Shown here one piece after another: positions 23,736 to 35,091 of a stretch of 64,000 nucleotides of DNA. Made by a program: the position numbers and the translations under genes. The DNA lies in assembly GCA_019916065.1 (NCBI GenBank), contig CM034236.1, forward strand, positions 53,596,690 to 53,660,689, in the 5' to 3' direction. The DNA is from Vitellaria paradoxa (lineage: Eukaryota > Streptophyta > Magnoliopsida > Ericales > Sapotaceae). Numbering within the stretch: the first letter of the stretch is position 1; each line of letters opens with the position of its first letter. The notes beneath the pieces are model-generated. The model did no database searches. It had not been told where the DNA came from and saw only the letters and a list, made by a program, of their open reading frames with translations.

Positions 23736-24980
23736 ATGGCGGAGTTGGAGGCGGCTGGTTTTGGGGGCGTGGTGCGGCAGATGCCAGAAGATGTGTTGGC
23801 AGAGATTCTGTCGAGACTTCCGGTGAAATCGTTGCTCCGATTCAGGTCAGTCTGCAAACAGTGGTGCTCTTTGATTCAAAACCCTAGTTTCGTATTGCTT
23901 CACCATAATCGGGTCAAAAACAATTCCAATCACGACTATCTTCTTCTCGCGCGATCTCTTCAAATTGAACCCATCTTAGAAAAAGGAATACAATCTATTC
24001 CGCTGGGTGCCAAAATTGTGTTGAACTTCCTCTCCAATGAAACCCCAACACCACCCGTAGAAGATATTGATGTAAATTTCTCACCTTTCTCATCATCAAT
24101 GTTGGTGAATAGCCGACGGGCTGAATGTGTGGAGCTCATAGGTCCTTGCAATGGCCTAGTTTGTATAGTTGATCCAGAGGATGAAATTGTGTTATGCAAC
24201 CCTGCAACTAGAGAATTCAAGACACTCCCTGCCCCTCGCTTCTCTTACCCTGAAAATACAATATTTGATGTTGTAGCTAGGGGATTTGGCTTCGATCCCA
24301 AATCTAACGATTACAAGCTGGTCAATATCTTGCAGATGTTCATTGAGGATAGTTGTTTCTTAAGGGCTATGATTTATGACTTGAGTTTAGACTCTTGGAG
24401 AGAAGTTGACCCAATCATGCCAAAGCTTGTGTTGTTTCCTCAACGGAGCAACGCCGCCTTATGTAACGGGGCCTTTCACTGGGCAGGGAGATCTGTCAAT
24501 GAGGATGGAAGCTATTCTGATCTCATCATCATTTCATTTGACTTGACGGAAGAAGAGTTCCATCTGATTCAGCTAGGAAATGGTCTCTCAGGTGCAGGCC
24601 ACAAATTCAACGCTCTTCTGGTTTTGAATGAATCCCTTGCCTTGCTTACATATGAATTTATTACGACGCCCTCAATGTTGCATATGTCCATGGACATATG
24701 GGTGATGACTGAATATGGGGTGAAGGAGTCTTGGACTAAACGATTCAGTATTGGAGCCCTTCCAGGAATTCGTAGGCCATTGGCATTTTGGAAGGATGGC
24801 GACGAGCTTCTCCTGCAAAACTTTAGTTTGCGGCTGGTGTCGTGCAACCTTCGAACCCAGGACATTAAGGAATTTGAAGTCCCTCGACCTTCAAAAACAT
24901 TACGAGTTTTTCCATTTGCAGAAGGCTTAACTTCAATCAAGAGATGCAGTTGCCTTGGCAGAAGGGATATAATTATTTGA
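23736..24980 (+). CDS. SLF/SFB-like F-box protein with F-box-associated domain, intact
   Basis: An uninterrupted single exon of 414 residues, the usual size for the plant F-box/FBA family. The F-box spans about residues 14-57 ([20 protein letters not shown], then RFRSVCKQW) and would bind SKP1 in an SCF ubiquitin ligase. The C-terminal FBA/kelch-like region carries GPCNGLVCI (136-144), NPATREF (155-161), GFGFDPKSNDYKLV, SLDSWREVD, NGAFHW and IWVMTEYGVKESWTKRFSIG, which recruits the substrate. This layout matches CPR1-type and S-locus F-box (SLF/SFB) proteins. The substrate cannot be inferred. The ATG at 23736 follows ACAAGGATCAA, a leader conserved in all paralogues. It is the only copy of the cluster here without disabling mutations. 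Its ancestral upstream DNA lies 3.7 kb away, so its promoter may be new. Confidence 0.88.
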   Translation: MAELEAAGFGGVVRQMPEDVLAEILSRLPVKSLLRFRSVCKQWCSLIQNPSFVLLHHNRVKNNSNHDYLLLARSLQIEPILEKGIQSIPLGAKIVLNFLSNETPTPPVEDIDVNFSPFSSSMLVNSRRAECVELIGPCNGLVCIVDPEDEIVLCNPATREFKTLPAPRFSYPENTIFDVVARGFGFDPKSNDYKLVNILQMFIEDSCFLRAMIYDLSLDSWREVDPIMPKLVLFPQRSNAALCNGAFHWAGRSVNEDGSYSDLIIISFDLTEEEFHLIQLGNGLSGAGHKFNALLVLNESLALLTYEFITTPSMLHMSMDIWVMTEYGVKESWTKRFSIGALPGIRRPLAFWKDGDELLLQNFSLRLVSCNLRTQDIKEFEVPRPSKTLRVFPFAEGLTSIKRCSCLGRRDIII

Positions 24981-27900
24981 TATAACTGATCCATATCGCG
25001 AGTCTTCGGCTTTATTGTCATTTTGGTTTATTAGTGCTTCACTAGAAAGAAATTTTATTATCTGAATGATGAAAACGATCCAGATACCTTTATTATAATT
25101 TGTTAGAATTGTCAAGAGCAGCTGAATCGACTTTCTTATGATCCTGTTTTTCATATTGATTGGTGTTCTAGGTAAGCTTGATTCTGCACTTTTTCTTCTT
25201 TATCAAAGCCTGATGTGTCTTAATTTCTAGTTTATCCTCTCCTGCTACATTTTCTATATACGCTAAGTTGAAACCAAAAGAACCAAGACAAGCCGGGTGT
25301 GGGTTTACGTTCAGCGCAATTTATAAAGATCCACGTGCATATATGTGTTGGTGCAAGAATGGATGACACATGCTATTAAATAATGGTATCATGTTTATAA
25401 CTCGTCTGAATGTTCACATTTAAAAGTTTGTAAATAAGTATGCAAAAACTCTTCTTTATCATTTATAAAAGAAAATTATTAAGAAGTTAAATATTAAACA
25501 CATTTATTTAAAATTTATTTGTTAGGTTAGAAAATATAGTTTGTTTATTAATTGGGTGAGCCTATTTACACTTTATGAATAGCCTCTACACTTCATTTTA
25601 CTTTTTTTTTTATTAATTAAAATTATATAATTACTCATCTTTTTTCTTTTACGTATGTTTTGTGTAATTATAATAACATAAAAGTCCTTCTATAAAAATT
25701 CAAGGCAAGACATAATTATAACGTTATAAATATTTTTATTTTATAATAAAAATTATATTTTAAAATATATATATAGAAGGCAAATTATCATTTTTTTTAA
25801 AGATATTTTGATAAGTGGCCGGCATTTGTAATATTAAACTTTTAAAAAAGATTTACTTATGCAAATGAATTACATACTACAATGAAAATTTCTAAATCTA
25901 GATTTTTTAAATAAATATTTATTATTATAAAAAATTTAAATTAAAATTTCAAATTAAAGATACTTACTATTTGTTTGATAAATCATTGATTAATAATAAA
26001 ATAAATAAATTAATTCAAATACTACATTGCTTAGATTTCTGCATACTTAAAAATTAATTTTTTTGGTTAATTGATTTTCCTAAGTAGATATTTTTTGGCA
26101 ATTTTATTTATTTATTTATTTTTTTTTTTTGTGCATGAACGAATAGAAAAAAAAATCAATAATTCTATTTTAAATTTAGAATGGTGAGAAAATTTGGTAG
26201 CAGGAATGAAAATTTTAAATTTATAAGATGCTACACTTTCTTGTTTACAGGTTTTATGTAAAAAAAATATTTTGAAAGACTAAAATAAAATTTATTTTTA
26301 TTTATATTTTTAGTAATAGTATAAAAATAAAATTTAATTTGTTTTATAGCTTAATCAAATAAAAAATAATTTATTTCATTTCAATTTATTTATAAACTTT
26401 TGTCATTTTCTTTATCATCTTAATGTTTATTTATTTTCTTTGTAAAATTTTCATAACTTATTTATTTTAATATTTAATACACTTATTTTTTTACATTATA
26501 TTTCATTAAATTATTTTTAAAATATATTATTAGATTATGAGAATTGAAAGAATCATATAGAATTGTTACTAAATGATTTGAGGATGATGATAAAAGTTAA
26601 AATGACAAAATTAAGTTAAAAAAAAAAGAAATGAAATAAATTAGTTTTTTTATTTGATTAAATTACAAAATAAAATAAAATAAAATGTTTTTATATGATT
26701 GTAAAAAATATAACTATAAATAAAATTTATTTCAGTTTTTAAAAATATATATTTTTTTACTCTTTTGTAAGTCTTTATAATTTTTTTTATAATGAATAAT
26801 TATGTCATTTCAAATTATACATAAGAATAGTTAGCAAAAAAAAGATGGTTATGTAATTTCACTTGATAAAAAAGGTAAAGTGGAGTATAAGAAGTTTATT
26901 TATGATCGTTTTACCCATATGCCTCTTTTTTTCCCACATTCAAATCTTGTGTTTCTATTTTTTGTTTTGAGGTTTATGCTTTAAGAATATTGAAAACATA
27001 TTTGATTTGATATTTTTTACTTTTTATATTTTGAAAATTTCTTTGTTTTGGATTAAAAATGTTCAAAATGATTTTTGATATTTTGGCCTTTTTATGTGAA
27101 TTTATTTTCTATTTTCAAAAGCAGATCTTGAAGACATGAGTAACTAAATGTGTTTTGAGTTATTTTTTTTATTTTTGAAAACGCAAAATGAAAAGTAAGT
27201 TCAAAATAGGATATCAAATGGCACCTAAGTAAATTTTAGCCCGATCCAAATTCTGAGTTGTAAATGACTATTTTTTATTTGGATTCGTTTTTTGTCTAAA
27301 TTTGTATTTTGGACTTTTAAAAAGAGTAAAGTTATTTTTGATATGTTTCCTAATAATTAAGAAAATTTCATTTTAATCTGAACTTAAATTGTAAAATGAC
27401 GATTTTACTTCTAGATTATTTTTATTTTTTTGTCTAAATTCGCATTTATGTTGGCCAAAAAGCTAAAAAAAATATCTTTAATATATTTCTTAACAATTAA
27501 ACAAATTTAAGCCCGATCTAAATTCAAACTGTAAAATAATTATTTTGCCCTTGGATCCGTCTTTGGGACAAATTTGTATTTTAGGCATCTCAAAAGACAA
27601 TAAATGTTTTTGATATATTTTTTAATAATTAAGAAAATTTTAATCCAATTTGAACTCAAATTGGAAAACGATCATTTTATCCATCCAGGCTTTTTTTTTT
27701 TTCAAACTCAAATTTGCAATCTAAAAATAAAGTTTATTTTTATAGTTTTTAAAAAATTAAAGGTAATTTTTGTTATATTTCATTTTATATCATCATATTT
27801 CAAATTTGTAATTAAATTATGAAAATTTAAATGTCCATTTCATTTCCATTATTTTCATATTATCAACCAAACAAAGGAATGAAATCCCACTAGCATTATA

Positions 27901-28033
27901 TTTCCACCTCTTATTTTATTCTATTTTATTTCATTAAAAGTTATAAGTCCTTGTTCGAAATTGATTGAAAATACAAACAAAATAAATCCAAACTACTTTT
28001 TTAAACTCAGTTAAATTCAAAAAGCAATAACAT
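24981..28033. other. intergenic, AT-rich, with a family B MITE
   Basis: No gene. The first 200 bp are F-box 3' flank shared with 10272-10490. 26975-27240 is a MITE. At 27240-27700 a phrase like 'TTTAGCCCGATCCAAATTC' followed by 'TTGTATTTTGGAC' recurs about four times at roughly 120-bp spacing (near 27235, 27365, 27510, 27650), a degenerate tandem array. Confidence 0.5.
26975..27240 (-). mobile_element. MITE family B copy, inverted
   Basis: The right end, read in reverse (CTTAGGTGCCATTTGATATC), and the interior (CATTTTGCGTTTTCAAAAAT, GTCTTCAAGATCTGCTTTTG) match 18978-19279. The left border near 26975 is approximate. Confidence 0.55.
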
Positions 28034-28467
28034 ATCCTACTCATGAAGAAGAGAGATAAGTGTTGCGCCCCCGCAGGCGTAGCACGGTTGGTACTCGGGT
28101 AACAGATTACACTCAAGGATGCAGGTTCGAGTCTTGATAGCCGCAGTGTATGAGTTTTACCCTCTTATGGGAGTGGCTCCTTGTAGGCACCAGGCACTGA
28201 TCCTCCTGTCTAGGAGGCCACTGTGTGCCGTGATTTACCTCATCTACCATTCCTTAGGGCCAGGGGTGGGGGTCCTAGGGACGAGAGTATCACCTTTTGC
28301 ACCCAAGAGAGATAAGTGTTGCATTTATTAGCTTTGACAGAACTTTATAGGGTACACAATCTGCCTACGTAAATTAATTTCTTCTGCTCATCTTTCATAC
28401 AAAATTCAATTAGGAGAAGCAATGAATCCATTATACAGTCTGGCTTTGGACGGACCTTTATCCCAAC
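28034..28467 (-). repeat. duplicated 3' UTR fragment of the ABHD17-like gene
   Basis: Apart from the SINE inserted in it, this matches 30530-30720, the DNA just downstream of the hydrolase stop codon: 'TTGCATTTATTAGCTTTGAC', 'GGTACACAATCTGCCTAC', 'AATCTGGCTT'-like sequence. It ends abruptly at about 28467, where F-box sequence begins in the same transcriptional orientation. Confidence 0.75.
28067..28304 (+). mobile_element. tRNA-derived SINE with perfect 18-bp target-site duplication
   Basis: A 238-bp element flanked by AAGAGAGATAAGTGTTGC at 28049-28066 and 28305-28322. The empty site exists as a single copy at 30550-30571, which proves insertion. Internal pol III promoter boxes are clear: A box TAGCACGGTTGG (28080-28091) and B box GGTTCGAGTCT (28124-28134), 32 bp apart. 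It ends in CCTTTTGCACCC with no poly(A) tail. The perfect duplication suggests it is recent. Confidence 0.88.
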
Positions 28468-28602
28468 TTTGAATCAAAGAACACCAGTGTTTGCAGACTG
28501 ACACAACGATTTCACCGGAAGTCTCGACGGAATCTCTGCCAACACATCTTCCGGCATCTGCCCCACCACATCCCCAAAACCAGCCGCCTCCAACACTGCC
28601 AT
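28468..28602 (-). pseudogene. SLF-like F-box 5' fragment fused to hydrolase 3' UTR
   Basis: On the minus strand the ATG at 28602-28600 starts [20 protein letters not shown], then [13 protein letters not shown]. An 11-base deletion then removes the LRFR part of the F-box and shifts the frame. Homology to the F-box genes stops at GATTCAAAG (residue about 48). The sequence then changes directly to a copy of the ABHD17-like gene's 3' UTR. It is a dead fragment with no FBA domain. Confidence 0.8.
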
Positions 28603-28619
28603 TTGATCCTCGCAACCAG

Positions 28620-30320
28620 TGGCTGAGCCACATGGTGTCAAGTGTAGGCGAAGCCTACGCTGAAATTTTTGTTTTTAAATTATTTGATATAAAAAAATTA
28701 TAAATATTTATAAAAAATTTTTAAATGTATTTGGAGGCATATCTTTTAATAATTTTGGGTATTTTTTTACCAAAATATTTTTAGCATTTTTTTAACAATT
28801 TTTGAGTATTTAGTAAAATTTTTGACAACTTTTAACAATTTTTAGTAATTTTTAACAACTTTTGTGTGTTTGATAAAAATTTTGATAACTTTTGAATAGA
28901 GCAAATTATTATAACATAGTAAAAAAGTGACAGTGTATTTGATATTTTGTATTTTATCATATTTTATTTATTTATTTAAAATTTAAAATTTTACACATAA
29001 TTTAACCTACGATGATCCAAATTCCTGCATACGTCGTTACTAGCAACGAAGAAGATGAGAATGATAACGCCCCAACCAAAAATCGATTTTACAAAATAGA
29101 AATAATAATTTATTCCTTAAACCTCTCAGATGCCAACTGAGAATGGAGTGAATTATTATAACGTTTGTAGCTTTATCTATTTTCAAAAAATTTTAAAAAT
29201 TCCAAATTTTTTCTACTCACTTGTTACTTTTACAATGTTTTAACACTAACTTTTAGTTTATTTAAAAATTTTTGTTTTTAAATTCCAAACACTCTTAACA
29301 AAATTTCATACACAAAAATTTACTTATATTAGAGAACCTTCGCAAAAACTAATTAAGGGGACTTTTGAAGTGATAGAAAATGAGATAATTTGTGGGTTTA
29401 TAATTCGTACAGTGAGATAAATGGTACATTTGGAGTGACAGAAAGTTAGATGAAACGAGATAAAGTGAGATAAATTATAAGTTCATAATTTGTGCAATGA
29501 GATAAAAAGTGAATAATTTTTAAAATTTTACAGTATTTTTATTGTTTTTCATAATTTTTTGTCACACAAAACGGAGCCAAAAAGTGAATAACTTTTAAAG
29601 ATTTTCAAAATTTTTTAGTACACCAAACACACCCTAAGTGTTCTATTTTCAGGTTTATACTTTTTTTGTTCAACTATAAACTATACAATTGGGGCATTTA
29701 AAATTTTTTGTGACTCATACTATTGATGCTAATGAAATTAAATTTTACAGAATTATAAATGTATTTATAATATTTTATTAAAATTAACATTTTGATCATA
29801 CCCATTGCATTTAATTTTAGTTAAATGATGTATATAATTTGCAATTAGTATAGTTTAGAAAAGAGTAATCTGGACAATCATAAAAATTAACCATAAAAAG
29901 TACAAGTGAAATATTTATAACTTATCACTTAAAAAAAATCCATAAAAATTTTGTTTTATTTAAAAACAAATTACACAAAAACTACTCAAATTTCAATATT
30001 AATAAAATCGTACATAAAAATTAATATTTTATTAATTTTACGTTTAGAATCAAAATTTTATCTATTTTACCCGTATTAAAATTTTTTAAAGACCATTTTT
30101 ACCTATTTTTGTTTGTCCTTAATCTTAAGGACCATTTTCTCTCCTCAATTGAATGGATAAGAGAGTCTACTTTTTGTACTTGTTTGGATGGATAAACTAG
30201 CTGTGTTTAATTGTTGTTCATTTTTTCCCTCTGGATTCTACAATTGGGGCATGTTCAAGAATTTCTTTCCTGCTATTCATAATGCTTTTAATAGTCATCT
30301 TTTTGGTTTCTGATGTTGAG
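28620..30320. other. repeat-rich intergenic DNA
   Basis: No gene. 29295-30125 is a diverged copy of 14050-14610, split by a nested MITE (29355-29636). The remainder is AT-rich without recognisable features. Confidence 0.5.
29355..29636 (-). mobile_element. MITE family A element with a second family A element nested inside
   Basis: The outer element, read on the minus strand, starts AGGGTGTGTTTGG and has the family sequence 'AAAAGTTATTCACTTTTT', then is interrupted. The interruption (29422-29579) begins GGCTCCGTTTTGTGTGACA, ends GTCACTCCAAATGTACC, and itself carries the family interior. The outer element then resumes with ATTTATCTCACTGTACGAAT. Both lie in the same orientation. Confidence 0.65.
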
Positions 30321-30329
30321 AGATGTTTG

Positions 30330-30520
30330 TAATGATTCAGACATCACCCGTATGTCTCAGGAGATCCCAAGCACTGCGCACTGACCAGCAATAAATTCAT
30401 ATGTAACCAGGGAAAGGGATTCATTTAAAACCATATGAGCATTGAATTTGTGAACTGAAGTTGAGAGACCATTTGCGAACTGAATCAGCTGGCGAATGAA
30501 ATGATGAAGAAACCAGAATC
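30330..30520 (-). pseudogene. SLF-like F-box internal fragment (FBA region)
   Basis: On the minus strand CTGATTCAGTTCGCAAATGG and the following 130 bp align with 24566-24710 of the intact gene, the region encoding LIQLGNGLS...HKFNALLVLNESLALLTYEF and IWVMTE. Encoded residues such as HKFNAHMVLNESLSLVTYEF are still visible. Stops and small indels follow. It abuts the 3' UTR of the ABHD17-like gene. It is a short remnant, a sixth copy of the family. Confidence 0.7.
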
Positions 30521-30901
30521 ATCTGGCATGAAGCAAAAATCCGACTAATGAAGAAGAGAAGTAAGCGTTGCATTTATTAGCTTTGACAGAAACTTTATAA
30601 GGTACACAATCTGCCTACATAAATTAATTTTCTTCTGTTTATCTTTCATAGAAAATTCAAGTACAGGAGAACGAATGAATTCATTAAACAATCTGGCTTC
30701 GGACTGACCTTTCTTCCAATATGTATCCTCAGACCCCAGCTCCTGCAAGCTTGAAACAATCGATATCCCACAATCCGACTGACTTCATCATACCTCCAAA
30801 GCTGCCATCATTTAAGCACAACGGATAGATCAATAAACAAGAGGATAGAAATATGGAAAAAGATAAGTCTTAGCCAGTAGTCCGAGTTCTAATCCGACCG
30901 A

Positions 30902-33900
30902 TCAATGCTGCTCCTCGCTTTCTCCGGCTGCTGCTGCTGCTCTGTTATTTGATTTCTCAGAACGATCCACGCTTTTTCTTGATTTTTCTCTCCTGTCAGT
31001 GCTGGCTCTCGATTTCTCTCTTCGGTCTATGCTTTGTCTCGGCTTTTCTCTTCTGTCGGTGCTCGGTCTAGACCTCTCCCTCACATCTGTGCTCGGTCTG
31101 GGCTTGTCTCGGCGATGTGTGCTGGTTCTGGGATTCTCGGGTTGATCTGCACTCAATCCAGAACCAATGTTTCTCAAATGACCAGATTTCTCAATGGCTG
31201 AAACAAACTTCTTTAGGTGCTTTATGTACTCAGGATAGAGCTCCAAGTCACAATGGTTTCCTCCGCTAATCCATAATGGCTCGTACTTCTCTTTACAGAG
31301 CTCCCAAAGCTGCTTGCCATGGGAGCAATCAACGACATTATCGGCAGTTCCCTGCAGTGAAAAAGGCATTAAGAACATAAGCACAACGTCAAATCCTAAT
31401 GAGACTTCTAAACAAAGTCAAAACTTTGAAATGTGGAACTTGAAAGTTGCAGTTGATGCCTGGACAATAACCTTCAACGTGATAGGTAATGCAATCTATC
31501 AAATATCAAAAACAAGTTCTTTGATGAATTAGTTCATTCTGTTTCATATATTTATCGTTATGTGAGATCTGTGAACAAATCATGTCAAGCTGATCATAAA
31601 ACAGTGGTCGTTATTCTAACAGCCAACAGTATTGTCCAACATCGGCACACTAGAAGAAACATTTAAGGCACAGACCAGTTTCACAAGATCAGCCAACAGT
31701 ATTGTCCAACACTGGCACAATAGAGACATGGAACAGCAAGTTTCACATGATTGACATCAAATCATTTCCCTACATTATAGTTGACTACCCAAAATGACTA
31801 GTAGGGAGGCCCATGCTATATATGGAAAATCGAAGGTGAGGGAAAGATACGTCATTGTGATAATACAGCCATTTTTGGTCGTAAAATGCAATGGCACACA
31901 GATCTGACACCTAAGAAAGTACATGTATGATACATGTCTGCACATTTTTTTTTTTCCTCTAATTGAGTGAAATGAAAAGTTATGACTTTTATTGTAGGTT
32001 GTTGCACTTAGTATTTTAGTGTAAACAACTAACATTATATTAAGACATCTTATGCATATCCTACTCTCTCTCTCTCTATTTTTTTTTTGGGGGGGGGGAT
32101 TTAATAGACAAAGAAATGAAATTTTGGACAAACTTAAGCAATTAGTACTTGCTGCATGCTTCATTCCATATAAATTATATTTTTAAGAATACTTGTGTAC
32201 TTCCATCAGAACTCAGTTATATTCTTATATATTCCTCACTGCTATTTCAATGTAAACAGCCATATTTATTGTCAAAACATGTACAGAAACAAAAAGCAAT
32301 ACTTGATAGCATGCATTATGTAGTGATTTTGAGAAAGGTCGATTAGTAAAATGTGATGAAGAGGCAAATTTTGAGCGCTGGTGAAACAAGGAAACCAACT
32401 GACATCAAATGGCTGTTTCAAGCAAGGAAACCCAACTGTAGGTGTGCAAAATAGTATGAAGTGTTTGGTGTCAACTCCTGGCTCTTTGTTACTTAATATT
32501 TTACATATGGCTTTGAGTAACTTTAACAATAATTAAGAGGATCAAGATGGAATAGGACAAAATGATAAAACTCTAGACCTTCTCAAATGCAAAAAGCTAT
32601 CAGAGAATGTTACTCTAGGCTGTTTCTGTTTCATTTAATGTGGGTAGATGGCAATATCTCAAGCAACCAAGAGGGTGCTTTATGTATGGTATAAAATTGG
32701 TCTAGCCAGGGTCATAGGACAAAGTTATTCTGGGGTCTGATTGTTCAGTATTAGATGTACCAGTATGCCTACCCTTTACCATCCATTTCCCATGGACTAT
32801 GAAAAATTCTTTCAAATAAATTAACTGGAGATCTATCCCAATATTGGTGAAGCAGAACTTTCAGCATGTTCTTTCTGCGTTCATTTCTGCTTCCATTCCA
32901 GATGTATCATTTATGCAATGGCTTAGAACATTAAATGAAACTAAGAAGTATTATGGTAACTGGCTGCTAGCTGTATATGGTCATTAGAAAGTCAGAGTAA
33001 ATAAAACAGCCAGGTGAATGAGTTATTGAATACATGAACAATATGAGTAGGAAATAACGGTCTAGAAACAAATAAATAATTACACCAACAACAGTTGTAC
33101 AACAACTAGTTCTAGAATAATAAAATCAACACATATGGAACAGAAAGGAGTGGATTCCAATCAGTCCAACCAATGCTAAGGTTTGAATCAATATATTCAT
33201 AGCATAAACAGTTCTTTGAAAATCAATTATGCATCGAATTACATCATCAAACTATATTAAAGTAGCAAGAGAAGTATAATATGATAACACTATCATCTCT
33301 AGAAGCACTCACTGAAAAATCAGTATACTCACATGAATTACTAAAACAGGACATTCCACTGACGGTATTTTATCAATATTCTGCACCGCAAAGAAGAAAC
33401 CACTCAGTATCTCAAACTACTATAGCCATTAAAGTTCAGCTTACATATAATCACACATAAACAGAAAACAAAACCTTATATATGTCAAACCAGTATGTTC
33501 GTTTCACTGGATACATGACTCGAAGTCCAGAAGAGATTGGGCTATGAAGAACCACAGCCCTCAATCTATGCAAACGGGCTGCCAAATCTAAAGTAGGCCC
33601 GCTTCCAACAGATTGCCCATATAATATCACATCCTCCTCCTTAACCCCATAAGTCTCTTCAAGGCATCTATATGCAGCTTCTATGTCTGCATAGGTGTTC
33701 TGTTCACTTGGCTATGAAAAGCAACAACACATAATTAAGCACTTAAACCATTCCGTATGGATCTAAAATTTCTTCTAATCAATCTACATCTACGTGTCTT
33801 ACCTTGCCAGCGGACTGTCCATAACCTGAATAATCGTATCTGCAAAGAATAGGAAACTAGTCATGGACTTCAGCACATGAGACCTTAAATTGTGGCCTCT

Positions 33901-34583
33901 TAGGAAAAAGTTTTATGGTCATTTTATGAATTTTTCTTAGTAGTTGGACTAGAGTTTTGATAATTTAGATTATTTTAATTATTGATATTTAGTTGTTTTG
34001 AGTTTAGGATGTTAGTAGAACATTTTTCTAATTCTTGATTTAAGACGAAAAATGTTATTTTTTTATTGATGTCTCTTTAGTGGATTATATTTTAATTAAT
34101 GTTTAGACTTTCGTGTTCTTTCGGCTAAGGCTTAAGGTACTCGGCTAGTTACACCCTTAAGTGGGGTGTGACACAAGTTTTTACCGAGCACTTCAAACCT
34201 GAAAATTTCATTCTTCATCATGTATCCAATATTCTACCAGGGTTTTAATTAACCTACCAAATGTTCAACTTCGCAATCCTTAGAAGTTTCTAAGTTTGAA
34301 ACAAGAGACTCTCTTGAGCATTTAACATCATCCAACTATTTGGTTTCCTGAATCTAGCTAAAAGGGGGGGGGGACAAAAGAAGAATAGTCACTCTTAGGG
34401 GGGAAATTGTGAAAAAAAATAGTTAGGAAAAGTATTACCGAACAATTATACCTGTCATTTTCATCTTTTGTCTTGGGAAAAGAAAGCAATTCTAACATGG
34501 CAAGTTAGGGACAAGTGCTATTTCTTGCCTAATTGTCAATTCAATACACCAAAGCTAAAACAACTCGAACCGGATTTCAATAC

Positions 34584-34619
<36 letters not shown>

Positions 34620-35091
34620 GCATATGATACATAATATGAACTGATCAAATTAATTAGGTTTAAATTAAAGTACAATAACTTTCTAAATACTCAAGTACAT
34701 TTGTGGTGGTTGTAAAATTCTGTAGAAAGTCTCAATTTTTTCACCTAAAACTCAAACGATGTACAGATTTCGTAAAATAAGTCCCTCACCCCATCAAATT
34801 AACTCGGAGACGAATACTGAGTTCACTGAACAGCTCGTACACTTGACCAAGATCGGCGGCGTTGCCGTGCGAGTAGAGCACCGTCAACGACGCCCCCGGG
34901 TTCTTCACGTACACCGCCACAATCTGGGTTCCCCGCTTGGTCACCAGTTTCAAAACGTCGATGTTTTCCCTCTCGGGGACGTCGGTGATTCTCATTTTCC
35001 CGGTGGATTCGTCTGCCACCACCCCGTACGACGGCGGATTTGGCGGAAAGAACGCGAACTTCGCCGCCATCGAGGACGTCACCGCCCCCAT
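30902..35091 (-). CDS. ABHD17-like alpha/beta-hydrolase, five exons
   Basis: Predicted exons on the minus strand are 35091-34790, 33839-33803, 33711-33475, 33380-33333 and 31351-30902, all GT-AG and in phase, giving 357 residues. It is a serine hydrolase of the plant family similar to ABHD17 protein depalmitoylases. Motifs: [14 protein letters not shown] (oxyanion region), [20 protein letters not shown], nucleophile elbow GQSVGSG with Ser147, [12 protein letters not shown] with the acid (Asp212 or Asp216), and GGNHCDLE with His241. The start MGAVTSS fits N-myristoylation (Gly2, Ser6), suggesting membrane attachment. After about residue 270 there is a charged tail with at least five repeats of [13 protein letters not shown] sequence, ending in poly-Ala and EEQH. 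The tail is seen in plant members but its role is unknown. No disabling mutations. Its 3' UTR has been copied to 28034-28467. Confidence 0.9.
31621..31721. repeat. short direct repeat in hydrolase intron 4
   Basis: AGCCAACAGTATTGTCCAAC occurs at 31621 and again at 31691, each followed by A-C-x-GGCACA. The repeat is about 31 bp at 70-bp spacing. It is intronic, with no evident function. Confidence 0.8.
33914..34175 (-). mobile_element. possible solo LTR in hydrolase intron 1
   Basis: On the minus strand it begins TGTGTCACACCCCACTTAAG, a start typical of Ty3/gypsy-type LTRs, and runs 262 bp to GACCATA. AGTTT flanks it directly on both sides (33909-33913 and 34176-34180), consistent with a 5-bp target-site duplication. 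The distal end is not a canonical CA, so the call is tentative. Confidence 0.4.

Noticed and set aside
24569..25021. 150-codon minus-strand frame opposite the intact F-box gene
   Set aside because: Antisense shadow; the plus strand carries all conserved motifs.
31775..32164. 129-codon minus-strand ORF
   Set aside because: Lies in intron 4 of the ABHD17-like gene, has no known motif and includes low-complexity stretches.
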